Shown here: positions 8,811-17,246 of the stretch, piece by piece | Numbering within the stretch: the stretch's first letter is position 1 | How the letters are laid out: each line of letters opens with the position of its first letter | NCBI RefSeq assembly: GCF_000069785.1 | Contig: NC_010528.1 | Coordinates: 2,542,001-2,606,000 of the forward strand | Reading direction: 5' to 3' | DNA length: 64,000 nucleotides | DNA from: Cupriavidus taiwanensis LMG 19424 | GTDB taxonomy: Bacteria > Pseudomonadota > Gammaproteobacteria > Burkholderiales > Burkholderiaceae | The notes under the pieces: model-generated | The model's database searches: none | Seen by the model: the letters and a program-made list of their open reading frames with translations, nothing else | What the model was told of the DNA's origin: nothing | Position numbers and translations under genes: made by a program

Positions 8811-10534
8811 TCCCGCTGGAATATATGCCGCCGATGATGTTCGGCGGCCTGGTGCTGTTCATGCTGATCGGCTTCCCGGTCGCATTCTCGCTGTCGGCGG
8901 TGGGGCTGGCCTTCGGCTTCCTGGCGATCGAATGGGGCTATTTCCCGCTCAGCTTCCTGCAGGCCATCCCGAGCCGCATCTTCGGCAGCGTGCTGGGCAA
9001 CGAACTGTTGCTGGCAATCCCGTTCTTCACCTTCATGGGCGCGATCCTGGAGAAGTGCGGGCTGGCCGAGGACATGCTGGACTCCATGGGCCAGCTGTTC
9101 GGTCCGGTGCGCGGCGGCCTGGGTTACTCCGTGATCCTGGTGGGCTTTATCCTGGGCGCCATTACCGGCACGGTGGCCGCACAGGTGATCGCCATGGCGA
9201 TGATCTCGCTGCCGGTGATGATGCGCTACCGCTACAACATGAAGTACGCCACCGGCGTGCTGGCGGCATCGGGCACCATCACGCAGCTGGTGCCGCCCTC
9301 GCTGGTGCTGGTGGTGCTGGCCGACCAGCTCAAGACGCCGATGGGCAGTGCCGACGTGGGCAGCATGTACCTGGGCGCCTGGGGGCCGTCGGTCATCCAG
9401 ATCGCGCTATTCGCGCTATACACCTTCTTCCTGACGCGCTTCAAGCCTGACTGGCTGCCGCCGGTCCCGGCCGAAGCCCGTACCCTGCGCGGCTGGGCGC
9501 TGTGGCGCAAATGCCTGCGCGGCATCGTCCCGTGCGCGGTGCTGATCTTCCTGGTGCTCGGCACCATCATGCTCGGCATTGCCACGCCGACGGAATCCGG
9601 TGCCATGGGCGCGGTTGGCGCGCTGGTGCTGGCCGTGATCCGCGACAAGGCCTTTACCCGCATCGACCGCCAGATCTACCGCGTCGGCATCGCCGCCGCT
9701 CTGGTAGCCGCCGCGGTGGGCGTCTTTGCCTTCGGCTCCCACGCCTTCCGCATCCCGCTGGCGGTGATGTACCTGGTGATCGTCTGGCTGCTGCTGCGCG
9801 CCGGCCAGATGACGGACCTGCGCCTGCTTATCGTCGACGCCTACCAGTCCACCGCACGGATCACCGCGATGGTGGTATTCATCCTGATCGGCTCCACCTG
9901 CTTCTCGGTGGTATTCCAGGGCGTGGACGGCGGCGCGTGGGTCGAGCATCTGTTCACCTCGCTGCCGGGCGGCTGGATCGGGTTCCTGATCGTGGTGAAC
10001 CTGTTCATCTTCTTCCTGGCCTTCTTCCTGGACTTCTTCGAGATCGCCTTCATCGTGGTGCCGATGCTGGCGCCGGTGGCAGTCAAGGTGCTGGCACCGG
10101 TGGTCGCCGACTCCATGGGCGGCAACCCGGAAGCCGCGGCAACGGCAGCGCTGGTGTGGTTTGGCGTGATGCTGTGCGTGAACATGCAGACGTCCTTCAT
10201 GCACCCGCCCTTCGGTTTCGCGCTGTTCTACCTGCGCGGCATCGCCCCGAAGGAAGTGAGGAGTTCCGACATCTACTGGGGCGCCCTGCCCTGGGTCGGC
10301 CTGCAAATGGTCATGGTGCTGCTCGTGATGTTCTGGCCCGGCATGGTGACCGGTCTGCTCGACAAGGGCTCGCTCAAGCATAGCAACGCGGCGGAAGTCA
10401 GTATCCCGCTGGGCGGTGAACCCGAGAAGCCGGCATCGGCGCCGGCCGGGGGCTCGCCGGGTTCACTGGAACTGCCGGGTGCCGCGCCGGCGCCGGAGCC
10501 GGCCGTGCCGCAGTTCGAGTTCGAGAAGAAATAG
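8807..10534 (+). CDS. TRAP transporter large permease (DctM family)
   Basis: Channel subunit partner of the small permease. The 575-residue product is well above the usual 425-residue DctM and has many membrane segments; the start MIPLEYMPPMMFGG and the stretch GAITGTVAAQVIAM are family-like. The excess length comes from an insertion of extra hydrophobic segments between about residues 270 and 340 and from an Ala/Pro-rich hydrophilic tail of roughly 45 residues. Long DctM proteins of this kind are known among TRAP systems. The gene is translationally coupled to dctQ and ends at a strong terminator. Substrate is unknown. Confidence 0.9.
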   Translation: MIPLEYMPPMMFGGLVLFMLIGFPVAFSLSAVGLAFGFLAIEWGYFPLSFLQAIPSRIFGSVLGNELLLAIPFFTFMGAILEKCGLAEDMLDSMGQLFGPVRGGLGYSVILVGFILGAITGTVAAQVIAMAMISLPVMMRYRYNMKYATGVLAASGTITQLVPPSLVLVVLADQLKTPMGSADVGSMYLGAWGPSVIQIALFALYTFFLTRFKPDWLPPVPAEARTLRGWALWRKCLRGIVPCAVLIFLVLGTIMLGIATPTESGAMGAVGALVLAVIRDKAFTRIDRQIYRVGIAAALVAAAVGVFAFGSHAFRIPLAVMYLVIVWLLLRAGQMTDLRLLIVDAYQSTARITAMVVFILIGSTCFSVVFQGVDGGAWVEHLFTSLPGGWIGFLIVVNLFIFFLAFFLDFFEIAFIVVPMLAPVAVKVLAPVVADSMGGNPEAAATAALVWFGVMLCVNMQTSFMHPPFGFALFYLRGIAPKEVRSSDIYWGALPWVGLQMVMVLLVMFWPGMVTGLLDKGSLKHSNAAEVSIPLGGEPEKPASAPAGGSPGSLELPGAAPAPEPAVPQFEFEKK

Positions 10535-10559
10535 GTCGCAGCCTGATCGCCGACCACAG

Positions 10560-10585
10560 GCCCCGCAGCAATGCGGGGCTTTTTC
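10560..10585 (+). terminator. Rho-independent terminator of the TRAP pair
   Basis: Perfect 8-bp stem GCCCCGCA / TGCGGGGC with a GCAA loop, followed by five T residues, 25 bases after the dctM stop. Confidence 0.88.
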
Positions 10586-10867
10586 ATTGCGGCATGGCCG
10601 CGCCCGCGGTGCCACGCGCCGCTGCACCGCCTCTTGCGCAGCGCTGACGCCCCACGGCAGCGGCGTCGCGACGAAGCCATCCGCGCGATTGCGAATCGGC
10701 TCATCGACCAGCGGGCCGGCACGGCCCAGACTGGCTCCTGTGTCCAGCCCATGACCCAGGAGGCACCATGCCGAGCACCATCCCAAGCACCAAGCCGAGC
10801 ACCCAATGCGCGGGGCAACCCGCCGCAACACCGATCTACTGCCTGCCATCGATGCGTGACCGCCGTA
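10586..10867. other. Gap between TRAP genes and toxin-antitoxin pair
   Basis: About 280 bases with no convincing gene. It contains an AGGAGG five bases before an ATG at 10768 whose frame runs without a stop into the antitoxin. The encoded 49-residue stretch is low in complexity (Pro/Ser/Thr-rich) and crosses the operator, so it is probably not coding. Confidence 0.5.
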
Positions 10868-10886
10868 ATGATAACAATGCTATCAT
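10868..10886. promoter_or_regulatory. Palindromic operator of the toxin-antitoxin pair
   Basis: Inverted repeat ATGATA-N7-TATCAT, 29 bases before the antitoxin start and overlapping the most AT-rich stretch nearby. Position and symmetry fit autorepression by a ribbon-helix-helix antitoxin; binding is inferred. Confidence 0.6.
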
Positions 10887-10914
10887 CGCTCCATCCAACG
10901 GTGAGGAGCTCAAG

Positions 10915-11151
10915 ATGGCAACCCTACTGGTTCGTGGCATCGATGAAGTGCTGGTCCAGCGCCTGCGCGAGCAGGCCGTCGCCAACGGCCGCAGCGCCGA
11001 GGCGGAACACCGCGCCATCCTGGCCCAGGCGCTGGGCGGCACGGCGCGGCGCAGCTTTGCCGAGGTGCTGTCCGGCATACCGGACGTCGGCCAGGACGCC
11101 GACTTCGAGCGCATCCAGGATACGGGCGAGGCGCCGCGTGTATTTGATTGA
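10915..11151 (+). CDS. FitA/VapB-type antitoxin
   Basis: Predicted ribbon-helix-helix antitoxin of 78 residues that should bind both the operator and the PIN-domain toxin encoded next. The N-terminus MATLLVRGIDEVLVQRLREQ fits the FitA-like strand-helix pattern, RSAEAEHRAILAQAL is the second helix, and the C-terminal 25 residues are acidic and probably contact the toxin. The ATG at 10915 is chosen for the GAGGAG at 10903-10908 and because the operator lies just upstream. The coding sequence overlaps the toxin start by 14 bases. Confidence 0.85.
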   Translation: MATLLVRGIDEVLVQRLREQAVANGRSAEAEHRAILAQALGGTARRSFAEVLSGIPDVGQDADFERIQDTGEAPRVFD

Positions 11152-11554
11152 TACCAACGTCATCAGCGAGACGCGCAAGCGCGAGCGCGCCAACCCTGGC
11201 GTGCGCGCGTTCTTCCGGCAGGCCGCGCGCGAAGAATTCGCGCTCTACCTGTCGGCGCTGACCGTGGGCGAACTCCAGCGCGGCGTGGCCCTGATCCGCC
11301 ATCGCGGCGACGCGGTGCAGGCGGCGCTGCTGGAGCGCTGGCTGGCCAATGTGCTGGAGGATTTCGGCCGGCACGTGCTGCCGGTCGATGCCGAGGTCGC
11401 GCAGGTGTGGGGTCAGTTGCGCGCGGCGCGGCCGGAGCACGCGCTGGACAAGTTCATCGCCGCCACCGCGCTGATCCACCGCCTCACCATCGTGACGCGC
11501 AATGTCGCGGACTTCCGCGGCACCGGCGCGATGGTGATGAATCCATTCAGCTAG
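11138..11554 (+). CDS. PIN-domain toxin, FitB/VapC type
   Basis: Predicted metal-dependent RNase toxin. The GTG at 11138 gives 138 residues beginning MYLIDTNVISETRKR, the classic first PIN strand with its Asp. The other acidic residues of the PIN site are visible: Glu in TVGELQRG, Asp in ALDKFIAATA, and the C-terminal TRNVADF. Length and motif order match FitB/VapC. It overlaps the antitoxin gene by 14 bases, the usual coupled arrangement. RNA target and whether the pair acts in stability or stress cannot be told. Confidence 0.88.
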   Translation: MYLIDTNVISETRKRERANPGVRAFFRQAAREEFALYLSALTVGELQRGVALIRHRGDAVQAALLERWLANVLEDFGRHVLPVDAEVAQVWGQLRAARPEHALDKFIAATALIHRLTIVTRNVADFRGTGAMVMNPFS

Positions 11555-11557
11555 CGC

Positions 11558-11589
11558 AAAAAGAAAAGGGCCCCGCCGTGGCGGGGCCC
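11558..11589 (-). terminator. Terminator between toxin and decarboxylase genes
   Basis: Perfect 10-bp stem GGGCCCCGCC / GGCGGGGCCC with a two-base loop. On the minus strand it is followed by a T-rich run, so it mainly serves the decarboxylase gene; plus-strand transcripts of the toxin get the stem but few T residues. Confidence 0.82.
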
Positions 11590-11619
11590 TTCCAGCAACG
11601 GCGCGAGGCTGGCTGGCGC

Positions 11620-13890
11620 TCAGGCGCCCTGCTTCACGCAGTCGACGAAGTACGCCTTCTTGCCGTCGACCTCGTCCTCCACCAGGCCGTGGATGTCGGT
11701 CTCGAAGCCCGGGAACAGCTTGTTGAACTCGCGCGCGAACTTCAGGTATTGCACGATGGTGCGGTTGAAGCGCTCGCCCGGAATCAGCAGCGGAATGCCC
11801 GGCGGGTACGGCGTCAGCAGGATCGCGGTGACGCGGCCTTCCAGGTCGTCGACCGGCACGCGCTCGATCTCGCGATGGGCCATCATGGCCCAGGCGTCCG
11901 ACGGCTTCATCGCCGGCTCCATGTCCGACAGGTACATCTCGGTGGTCACGCGCGCCACGTCGTTGGCCTTGTACACGCTGTGGATCGCATCGCACAGGTC
12001 ACGCAGGCCCATGCGCTCGTACTGCGGATACTTGCCGACGAATTCCGGCAGCACGCGCCACAGCGGCTGGTTCTGGTCGTAGTCGTCCTTGAACTGCTGC
12101 AGCTCGGTCACCAGCGAATTCCACCGGCCCTTGGTGATGCCGATGGTGAACATGATGAAGAACGAGTACAGCCCGGTCTTCTCGATGATGATGCCGTGCT
12201 CGGCCAGGTACTTGGTGACGATCGCCGCCGGGATGCCGCGGTCGCTGAACTCGCCGTCGACGTCCAGGCCCGGGGTGATGATGGTGGCCTTGATCGGGTC
12301 GAGCAGGTTGAAGCCGTCGGCGAGGTCGCCGAAGCCGTGCCAGCGCTCGTTGGCCTTCAGCATCCATTCCTCGCGGTCGCCGATGCCGTCTTCGATCAGC
12401 GCGTCCGGGCCCCACACCTTGAACCACCAGTCGCCGTTGTTGCCGGCATCGTAGTCGCCCTCGACCTTGCGCATGGCGCGGCGGAAATCCATCGCCTCCT
12501 GGATGCTCTCTTCCACCAGCGCGGTGCCGCCCGGCGCTTCCATCATCGCCGCGGCCACGTCGCACGAGGCGATGATCGAGTACTGCGGGCTGGTCGAGGT
12601 ATGCATCAGGTACGCTTCATTGAAGCGGTAGCGGTCCAGCTTGCGCGTCTCGGAATCCTGCACCAGGATCTGCGAGGCCTGCGACAGGCCAGCCAGCAGC
12701 TTGTGCGTGGACTGCGTGGCGAACACCAGCGCGTCCTTGCTGCGCGGGCGGTCCTTGCCGATCGCGTGCATGTTGCGATAGAAGTCGTGGAACGCGGCGT
12801 GCGGCAGCCAGGCTTCATCGAAGTGCAGCGTGTCGATCTCGGCCGCCAGCATTTCCTTGATCTGCTCGGCGTTGTACAGCACGCCATCGTAGGTGCCCTG
12901 GGTGATGGTCAGGATGCGCGGCTTCTGGTTCTTGGCCTTGCTGGCGAACGGGTGGTTGGCGATCTTTTTCCTGATCGTCTGCGGATCGAACTCGCTCTTC
13001 GGGATCGGGCCGATGATGCCGTAGTGGTTGCGCGTCGGCATCAGGAACACCGGGATCGCGCCCGTCATCATGATCGCGTGCAGGATCGACTTGTGGCAGT
13101 TGCGGTCCACCACCACGATGTCGCCGGGCGCCACGTTGGCGTGCCACACCATCTTGTTCGAGGTGGAGGTGCCGTTGGTGACGAAATACATGTGGTCGGA
13201 GTTGAAGATGCGCGCGGCATTGCGCTCCGACGCGGCCACCGGCCCGGTGTGGTCGAGCAGCTGGCCCAGTTCGTCGACGGCGTTGCAGACGTCGGCGCGC
13301 AGCATGTTCTCGCCGAAGAACTGGTGGAACACCTGTCCCACCGGGCTCTTCAGGAACGCCACGCCGCCCGAGTGCCCCGGGCAGTGCCACGAATACGAGC
13401 TGTCCTGCGCGTAGTCGATCAGCGCCTTGAAGAACGGCGGAGCGAGCGTGTCCAGGTAGACCTTGGCTTCGCGGATGATGTGGCGCGCCACGAACTCGGG
13501 CGTGTCCTCGAACATGTGGATGAAGCCGTGCAGCTCGCGCAGGATATCGTTGGGGATATGGCGCGAGGTGCGGGTCTCGCCGTACAGGAAGATCGGCAGG
13601 TCCGAGTTGCGGCGGCGCACCTCGGCGACGAAGGCGCGCAGCTTCTCGATTGCGGCGGCCTCGAGTTCCTCGCTGTCGCTGGCGAACTCGTCGTCGTCGA
13701 TCGACACGATGAAGGTCGATGCCCGGCTGGCTTGCTGGGCGAACGAGGTCAGGTCGCCGTAGCTGGTCAGCCCCATGACTTCCATGCCCTCTTTCTCGAT
13801 CGCCTCGGCCAGCGCGCGGATGCCGGAGCCGGAGATGTTCTCGGAGCGGAAGTCTTCGTCAATGATGATGACGGGGAAGCGGAATTTCAT
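11620..13890 (-). CDS. Orn/Lys/Arg decarboxylase (PLP-dependent, large form)
   Basis: Fold-III PLP decarboxylase of 756 residues, the size of the AdiA/LdcC group. An N-terminal receiver-like wing domain (about residues 1-130) precedes the PLP core. STHKLLAGLSQAS near residue 395 holds the Schiff-base lysine, HFDEAWLPHAAF before it is the PLP-pyridine Asp region, and the C-terminal third has the decarboxylase C domain. Sequence alone does not settle whether lysine, arginine or ornithine is preferred; no antiporter gene is adjacent, unlike acid-resistance operons. AAGGA lies eight bases before the ATG. A long hairpin lies upstream in the gap to dcd. Confidence 0.93.
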   Translation of the reverse strand: MKFRFPVIIIDEDFRSENISGSGIRALAEAIEKEGMEVMGLTSYGDLTSFAQQASRASTFIVSIDDDEFASDSEELEAAAIEKLRAFVAEVRRRNSDLPIFLYGETRTSRHIPNDILRELHGFIHMFEDTPEFVARHIIREAKVYLDTLAPPFFKALIDYAQDSSYSWHCPGHSGGVAFLKSPVGQVFHQFFGENMLRADVCNAVDELGQLLDHTGPVAASERNAARIFNSDHMYFVTNGTSTSNKMVWHANVAPGDIVVVDRNCHKSILHAIMMTGAIPVFLMPTRNHYGIIGPIPKSEFDPQTIRKKIANHPFASKAKNQKPRILTITQGTYDGVLYNAEQIKEMLAAEIDTLHFDEAWLPHAAFHDFYRNMHAIGKDRPRSKDALVFATQSTHKLLAGLSQASQILVQDSETRKLDRYRFNEAYLMHTSTSPQYSIIASCDVAAAMMEAPGGTALVEESIQEAMDFRRAMRKVEGDYDAGNNGDWWFKVWGPDALIEDGIGDREEWMLKANERWHGFGDLADGFNLLDPIKATIITPGLDVDGEFSDRGIPAAIVTKYLAEHGIIIEKTGLYSFFIMFTIGITKGRWNSLVTELQQFKDDYDQNQPLWRVLPEFVGKYPQYERMGLRDLCDAIHSVYKANDVARVTTEMYLSDMEPAMKPSDAWAMMAHREIERVPVDDLEGRVTAILLTPYPPGIPLLIPGERFNRTIVQYLKFAREFNKLFPGFETDIHGLVEDEVDGKKAYFVDCVKQGA

Positions 13891-13927
13891 CGGGCATCCT
13901 TGATGGAAAGCAGGACATAAAGGACTT

Positions 13928-13974
13928 GAGCCACATGGCCGGCAGGGGTTCCCTGCGACGGCGGCATGTGGCTC
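13928..13974 (-). promoter_or_regulatory. Long hairpin between dcd and the decarboxylase gene
   Basis: Outer arms GAGCCACATG (13928-13937) and CATGTGGCTC (13965-13974) are perfectly complementary over 10 bp, with further internal pairing GCAGGG/CCCTGC. It lies after the dcd stop and about 40 bases before the decarboxylase ATG. It may be a weak terminator for dcd or part of the decarboxylase leader; no strong T run follows. Confidence 0.5.
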
Positions 13975-14037
13975 TCACGTCAGGTTTGGCGGCCCTGGCG
14001 GGCTCGCCGTGCCGGCAGACGCCGGATTGTAATGCGC

Positions 14038-14604
14038 TCAGGTCTTCGGCAGTGTGACACCGTGCTGGCCCTGGTATTTGCCGCCCCGGTCGGCGTACGA
14101 GGTCTCGCAGATCTCGTCGCTCTCGAAGAACAGTACCTGGGCGCAGCCCTCGCCGGCGTAGATCTTGGCCGGCAGCGGCGTGGTGTTCGAAAACTCCAGC
14201 GTCACGTAGCCTTCCCACTCCGGCTCGAACGGCGTCACGTTGACGATGATGCCGCAACGGGCGTAGGTGCTCTTGCCCAGGCAGATGGTAAGCACGCTGC
14301 GCGGGATGCGGAAATACTCCATCGTCCGCGCCAGCGCGAAGGAATTCGGCGGAATGATGCAGACATCACCCTTGAAGTCCACGAAGGACTTCTCGTCGAA
14401 GTTCTTCGGGTCGACGATGGTGCTGTTGATATTGGTGAAGATCTTGAATTCGTCGGCGCAGCGGATGTCGTAGCCGTAGCTCGAAGTGCCGTACGACACG
14501 ATCTTGCGCCCGTCGGCCTCCCGGACCTGGCCTGGCTCGAACGGCTCGATCATGCCGTGCTGCTCCGCCATGCGGCGGATCCATTTGTCGGATTTGATGC
14601 TCAT
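14038..14604 (-). CDS. dcd: dCTP deaminase
   Basis: Converts dCTP to dUTP on the route to dTMP. The start at [12 protein letters not shown] gives 188 residues, the family length; the frame is open 22 codons further but that part is not conserved. Core motifs are present: [13 protein letters not shown] near residue 40, and [20 protein letters not shown] near residue 110 with the catalytic Glu region, then [19 protein letters not shown]. No good Shine-Dalgarno is visible before the chosen ATG. The gene lies between the fdhD-led block and the decarboxylase, on the same strand. Confidence 0.94.
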   Translation of the reverse strand: MSIKSDKWIRRMAEQHGMIEPFEPGQVREADGRKIVSYGTSSYGYDIRCADEFKIFTNINSTIVDPKNFDEKSFVDFKGDVCIIPPNSFALARTMEYFRIPRSVLTICLGKSTYARCGIIVNVTPFEPEWEGYVTLEFSNTTPLPAKIYAGEGCAQVLFFESDEICETSYADRGGKYQGQHGVTLPKT

Positions 14605-14697
14605 AAGGTTGGGAGGATAGACGGCTCGGAGTGCGCCGCATTGTACAACCAATCGGCGCGCGCCCTTCAAGCGTGAAAGTCGCCGTGCAAGTGGCTG

Positions 14698-15528
14698 TTA
14701 CGCCACGATATCTTCGGGCTGGCGGTGACGGAAGCGCTCGCGCCCCGTATAGAGCAGGAAGTGCTTGCCGGTGCAGCGCGCGAACAGCGTCAGGTTGACG
14801 CGCCGGGCCATCTGGTAGCCCATCTGCGTCACGCCCGAGCGCGACAGCAGGAACGGGATGCCCATCTGCGCGCCCTTGATCACCATTTCGGAAGTCAGGC
14901 GCCCGGTGGTGTAGAAAATCTTGTCGCCGCCGCTCATGCCTTCAAGCCACATGCGTCCGGCGATGGCGTCGACCGCATTGTGGCGGCCGACGTCTTCGAC
15001 GAACATCAGCAGTTCGGTGCCCTGGAACAACGCGCAGCCATGCACCGAGCCGGCCTGCTTGTACACCGACTGCTGCAGCCGGATGGTGTCGATGATGCCG
15101 TACAGGGTGTCCTGGTCCAGCGTGGCGCCCACCGGCAGCCGGATGTTGTCGACCTCGTCCAGCAGCGAGCCGAACACGGTGCCCTGGCCGCAGCCGGTGG
15201 TCACCACGCGGCGCGCGGTGCGCTCCTCGATGCGATCGACGCCGGTGCGGGTGGTCACCGCGGCCGACTCGGTTTCCCAGTCGACCTGCACCGCGGCAAT
15301 GTCCTCGATCGATTCCACCAGGCGCTGGTTGCGCAGGTAGCCCAGCACCAGGTGCTCGGGCGCGCCGCCCAGCGTCATCAGCGTAACCAGTTCGCGCTTG
15401 TCGAGATAGACCGTCAGCGGCCGCTCGCCCGGCAGGTAGGCCGCGCGCACGCGTCCTTGCTCGTCGACGACTTCCACTTCTTCGATCAGGGGAACGGCTG
15501 CCTGGGTAAGCTCGGGACGCAAGGTCAT
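14698..15528 (-). CDS. fdhD: Formate dehydrogenase sulfurtransferase FdhD
   Basis: Transfers sulfur from a desulfurase to the molybdenum cofactor for formate dehydrogenase. The ATG at 15528 (MTLRPELTQAAVPLIEEVEV) gives 276 residues. Family motifs include VVTTGCGQGTVF, EDVGRHNAVDAIAGR and FYTTGRLTSEMVIKG. E. coli FdhD has a CxxC loop; here only the first cysteine is present (GCGQG), so a single-cysteine mechanism is implied. The gene is the last of the formate dehydrogenase block on this strand. Confidence 0.93.
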   Translation of the reverse strand: MTLRPELTQAAVPLIEEVEVVDEQGRVRAAYLPGERPLTVYLDKRELVTLMTLGGAPEHLVLGYLRNQRLVESIEDIAAVQVDWETESAAVTTRTGVDRIEERTARRVVTTGCGQGTVFGSLLDEVDNIRLPVGATLDQDTLYGIIDTIRLQQSVYKQAGSVHGCALFQGTELLMFVEDVGRHNAVDAIAGRMWLEGMSGGDKIFYTTGRLTSEMVIKGAQMGIPFLLSRSGVTQMGYQMARRVNLTLFARCTGKHFLLYTGRERFRHRQPEDIVA

Positions 15529-15583
15529 GACGAGGGACTCGGGGCTGCGGGTGAAGCCCCGAGCGGCATGCACGGGGCGGAAG

Positions 15584-15943
15584 TTACGGCGCCTTTGCGG
15601 AAGATTGTACCGCGCCTGCCGCGGGGGCACCGGCGGTGCTGGCGATGGCAGGGGCCGAGGCCACGAACGGCCCCGGATCGGCGCAGGCGGCGGTCTGCAC
15701 CGGGTCACGCACCTGCTGTCCGTGCGCCTTGCGGTCGGCCAGGTAGCGCGTGGCGACCTTGTCCTGGGCGCGGCACAGCTGGTAGGCCGCAACCTTGTCC
15801 GACCAGGCGGCACGCGCCCGGGTCTCGGCGGCCTTGGCCTGCTGGGCTTCGGTCGGCGGCGGCAGCTTGGCCAGCGCGTCCGGGGCGAATGCCGCACCGG
15901 CGGCACCGGCGGCTACGGCGATCAGTGTCAGGATGCGTGTCAT
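15584..15943 (-). CDS. Small exported protein of the formate dehydrogenase block
   Basis: A 119-residue protein of unknown function. A signal peptide (residues about 1-25, cleavage near ALA-KLPPP) is followed by a short charged helical part with two cysteines (YQLCRAQ, TAACADP) and an Ala/Ser/Pro-rich tail. The two cysteines could form a disulfide in the periplasm. It lies between the gamma-subunit gene and fdhD, with a 33-base gap to the former, so it is likely part of the same transcript and may assist the periplasmic enzyme; this is inference from position. Confidence 0.7.
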   Translation of the reverse strand: MTRILTLIAVAAGAAGAAFAPDALAKLPPPTEAQQAKAAETRARAAWSDKVAAYQLCRAQDKVATRYLADRKAHGQQVRDPVQTAACADPGPFVASAPAIASTAGAPAAGAVQSSAKAP

Positions 15944-15976
15944 CGTCAGACCTTCTTATTTGTCGTGGGGCCCGCT

Positions 15977-17197
15977 TCAGGCTTCGCCGGGGCTTTGCCG
16001 CGCCGGCCGGGCCGCGGCGGCATCCGGGCTGGCCGAACGCTGGGCCGGGATCTTGCCGGACTTGATGTCGTCGTACCAGAGCTCGTGGTGCTCCTTGGCC
16101 CAGGCCTCGTCGACCCAGCCATCGCGCATGGCACGGTAGGCGCCTTCCATGCCGATGGTGCCCATGTAGATATGGCCGCACGCCATCGCAATCATCAGCA
16201 CCGCCGAGATCCCGTGGATCACGTTGGCGATCTGCATGGTGGCGCGGTAATAGTCCATGCCCGGCACGATCATGTCGAGCACCCAGCCCGAGGCCGACAG
16301 CACCAGCCCGAACAGGAACACGCCCGCCCAGAACCACATCTTCTCGCCGGCGTTGAAGCGCCCGCTCGGCACGTGCTTGCCCGACGCCAGTCCGCCGAGG
16401 CTGGTGACCCAGCGGACGTCGTCGCGGCTGGGCAGGTTGTCGCGCAGGAACACCACGAAGCCGACGATCACCGACAGCGTGAAGATCGGCCCCACCACGT
16501 TGTGCAGGTTCTTCAGGATGTAGCTGAGCCAGCCGAACAGCATATGGCCCATCAGCGGCAGCAGGAAATGCTTGCCCAGCAGCATCACGATGCCCGACAC
16601 CGCCAGCACCACGAAGGAAATCGCCATGGTCCAGTGCACGATGCGCTCGAGCGGGGTAAAGCGCTCGATCATGCGGCCGGTCTTCGGCGTGCGCAGCGGG
16701 ATGGTGCCGCGCCACAGGAAGAAGCCGAGGATCGCCACCGGCACGATCAGCAGCAGCCAGCCGCCCCAGACCGTGATGACGCCGTTGCGGAACAACCGCC
16801 ACGACTGGCCGGTGCGCTGGATCAGCACCCCGGCTTCCTTGTCGGGCAGGCTGCTGTAGTGGCGCTGGTCGGAATTGACCTCGCGCCACATCGGCGCGTT
16901 GTTGCCGGGCTGCGTGATGCTGCGCTGCTGCTGCGACCTCGCCTCGGCGGCGATGTCGCGCGGCGGGATGTTGAAGATGTTCTCCGACGCAATGCCGGCC
17001 AGCGGCTGCGCAGGATGCGTGGCCGGGTTGTTGGCGTCGGCGCTGGCCGATTCGGTCGCCGGTCCGGTCGACGGCCCGGGCGCGGGCGCCGGGGCCTGCG
17101 CGGCGGCATTGCCTGCCACCGCAGCCAGTGCCAGCGCGCCGGCGGCCAGCCAGCCACGCCAGCCCGCGGCCCGGCATCGATTGTGCGAAGGCGTCAT
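15977..17197 (-). CDS. Formate dehydrogenase gamma subunit (cytochrome b556)
   Basis: Membrane subunit that takes electrons from the beta subunit through b hemes to quinone. The ATG at 17197 is preceded by GAAGGAGG, a strong ribosome site. The 406-residue product has a signal peptide (about residues 1-33), a Pro/Ala-rich linker and a periplasmic part, an extra membrane segment near residue 145, and then the four-helix cytochrome b domain from about residue 190, starting FTPLERIVHWTMAISF with a heme-ligand His. It is about twice the length of E. coli FdnI because of the N-terminal extension, a form seen in many beta- and gammaproteobacteria. Confidence 0.9.
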   Translation of the reverse strand: MTPSHNRCRAAGWRGWLAAGALALAAVAGNAAAQAPAPAPGPSTGPATESASADANNPATHPAQPLAGIASENIFNIPPRDIAAEARSQQQRSITQPGNNAPMWREVNSDQRHYSSLPDKEAGVLIQRTGQSWRLFRNGVITVWGGWLLLIVPVAILGFFLWRGTIPLRTPKTGRMIERFTPLERIVHWTMAISFVVLAVSGIVMLLGKHFLLPLMGHMLFGWLSYILKNLHNVVGPIFTLSVIVGFVVFLRDNLPSRDDVRWVTSLGGLASGKHVPSGRFNAGEKMWFWAGVFLFGLVLSASGWVLDMIVPGMDYYRATMQIANVIHGISAVLMIAMACGHIYMGTIGMEGAYRAMRDGWVDEAWAKEHHELWYDDIKSGKIPAQRSASPDAAAARPARQSPGEA

Positions 17198-17246
17198 AGC
17201 CCCTCCTTCAGCTCCCGGATACCGGGAAGTCCACACAGCGGCGCGT

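Noticed and set aside
10571..11137. N-terminal extension of the PIN toxin frame
   Set aside because: The PIN fold begins at MYLIDTN; the upstream part covers the terminator region and the antitoxin gene in another frame.
11407..13920. Plus-strand open frame of about 837 codons opposite the decarboxylase
   Set aside because: Shadow of the PLP decarboxylase, whose motifs are intact on minus.
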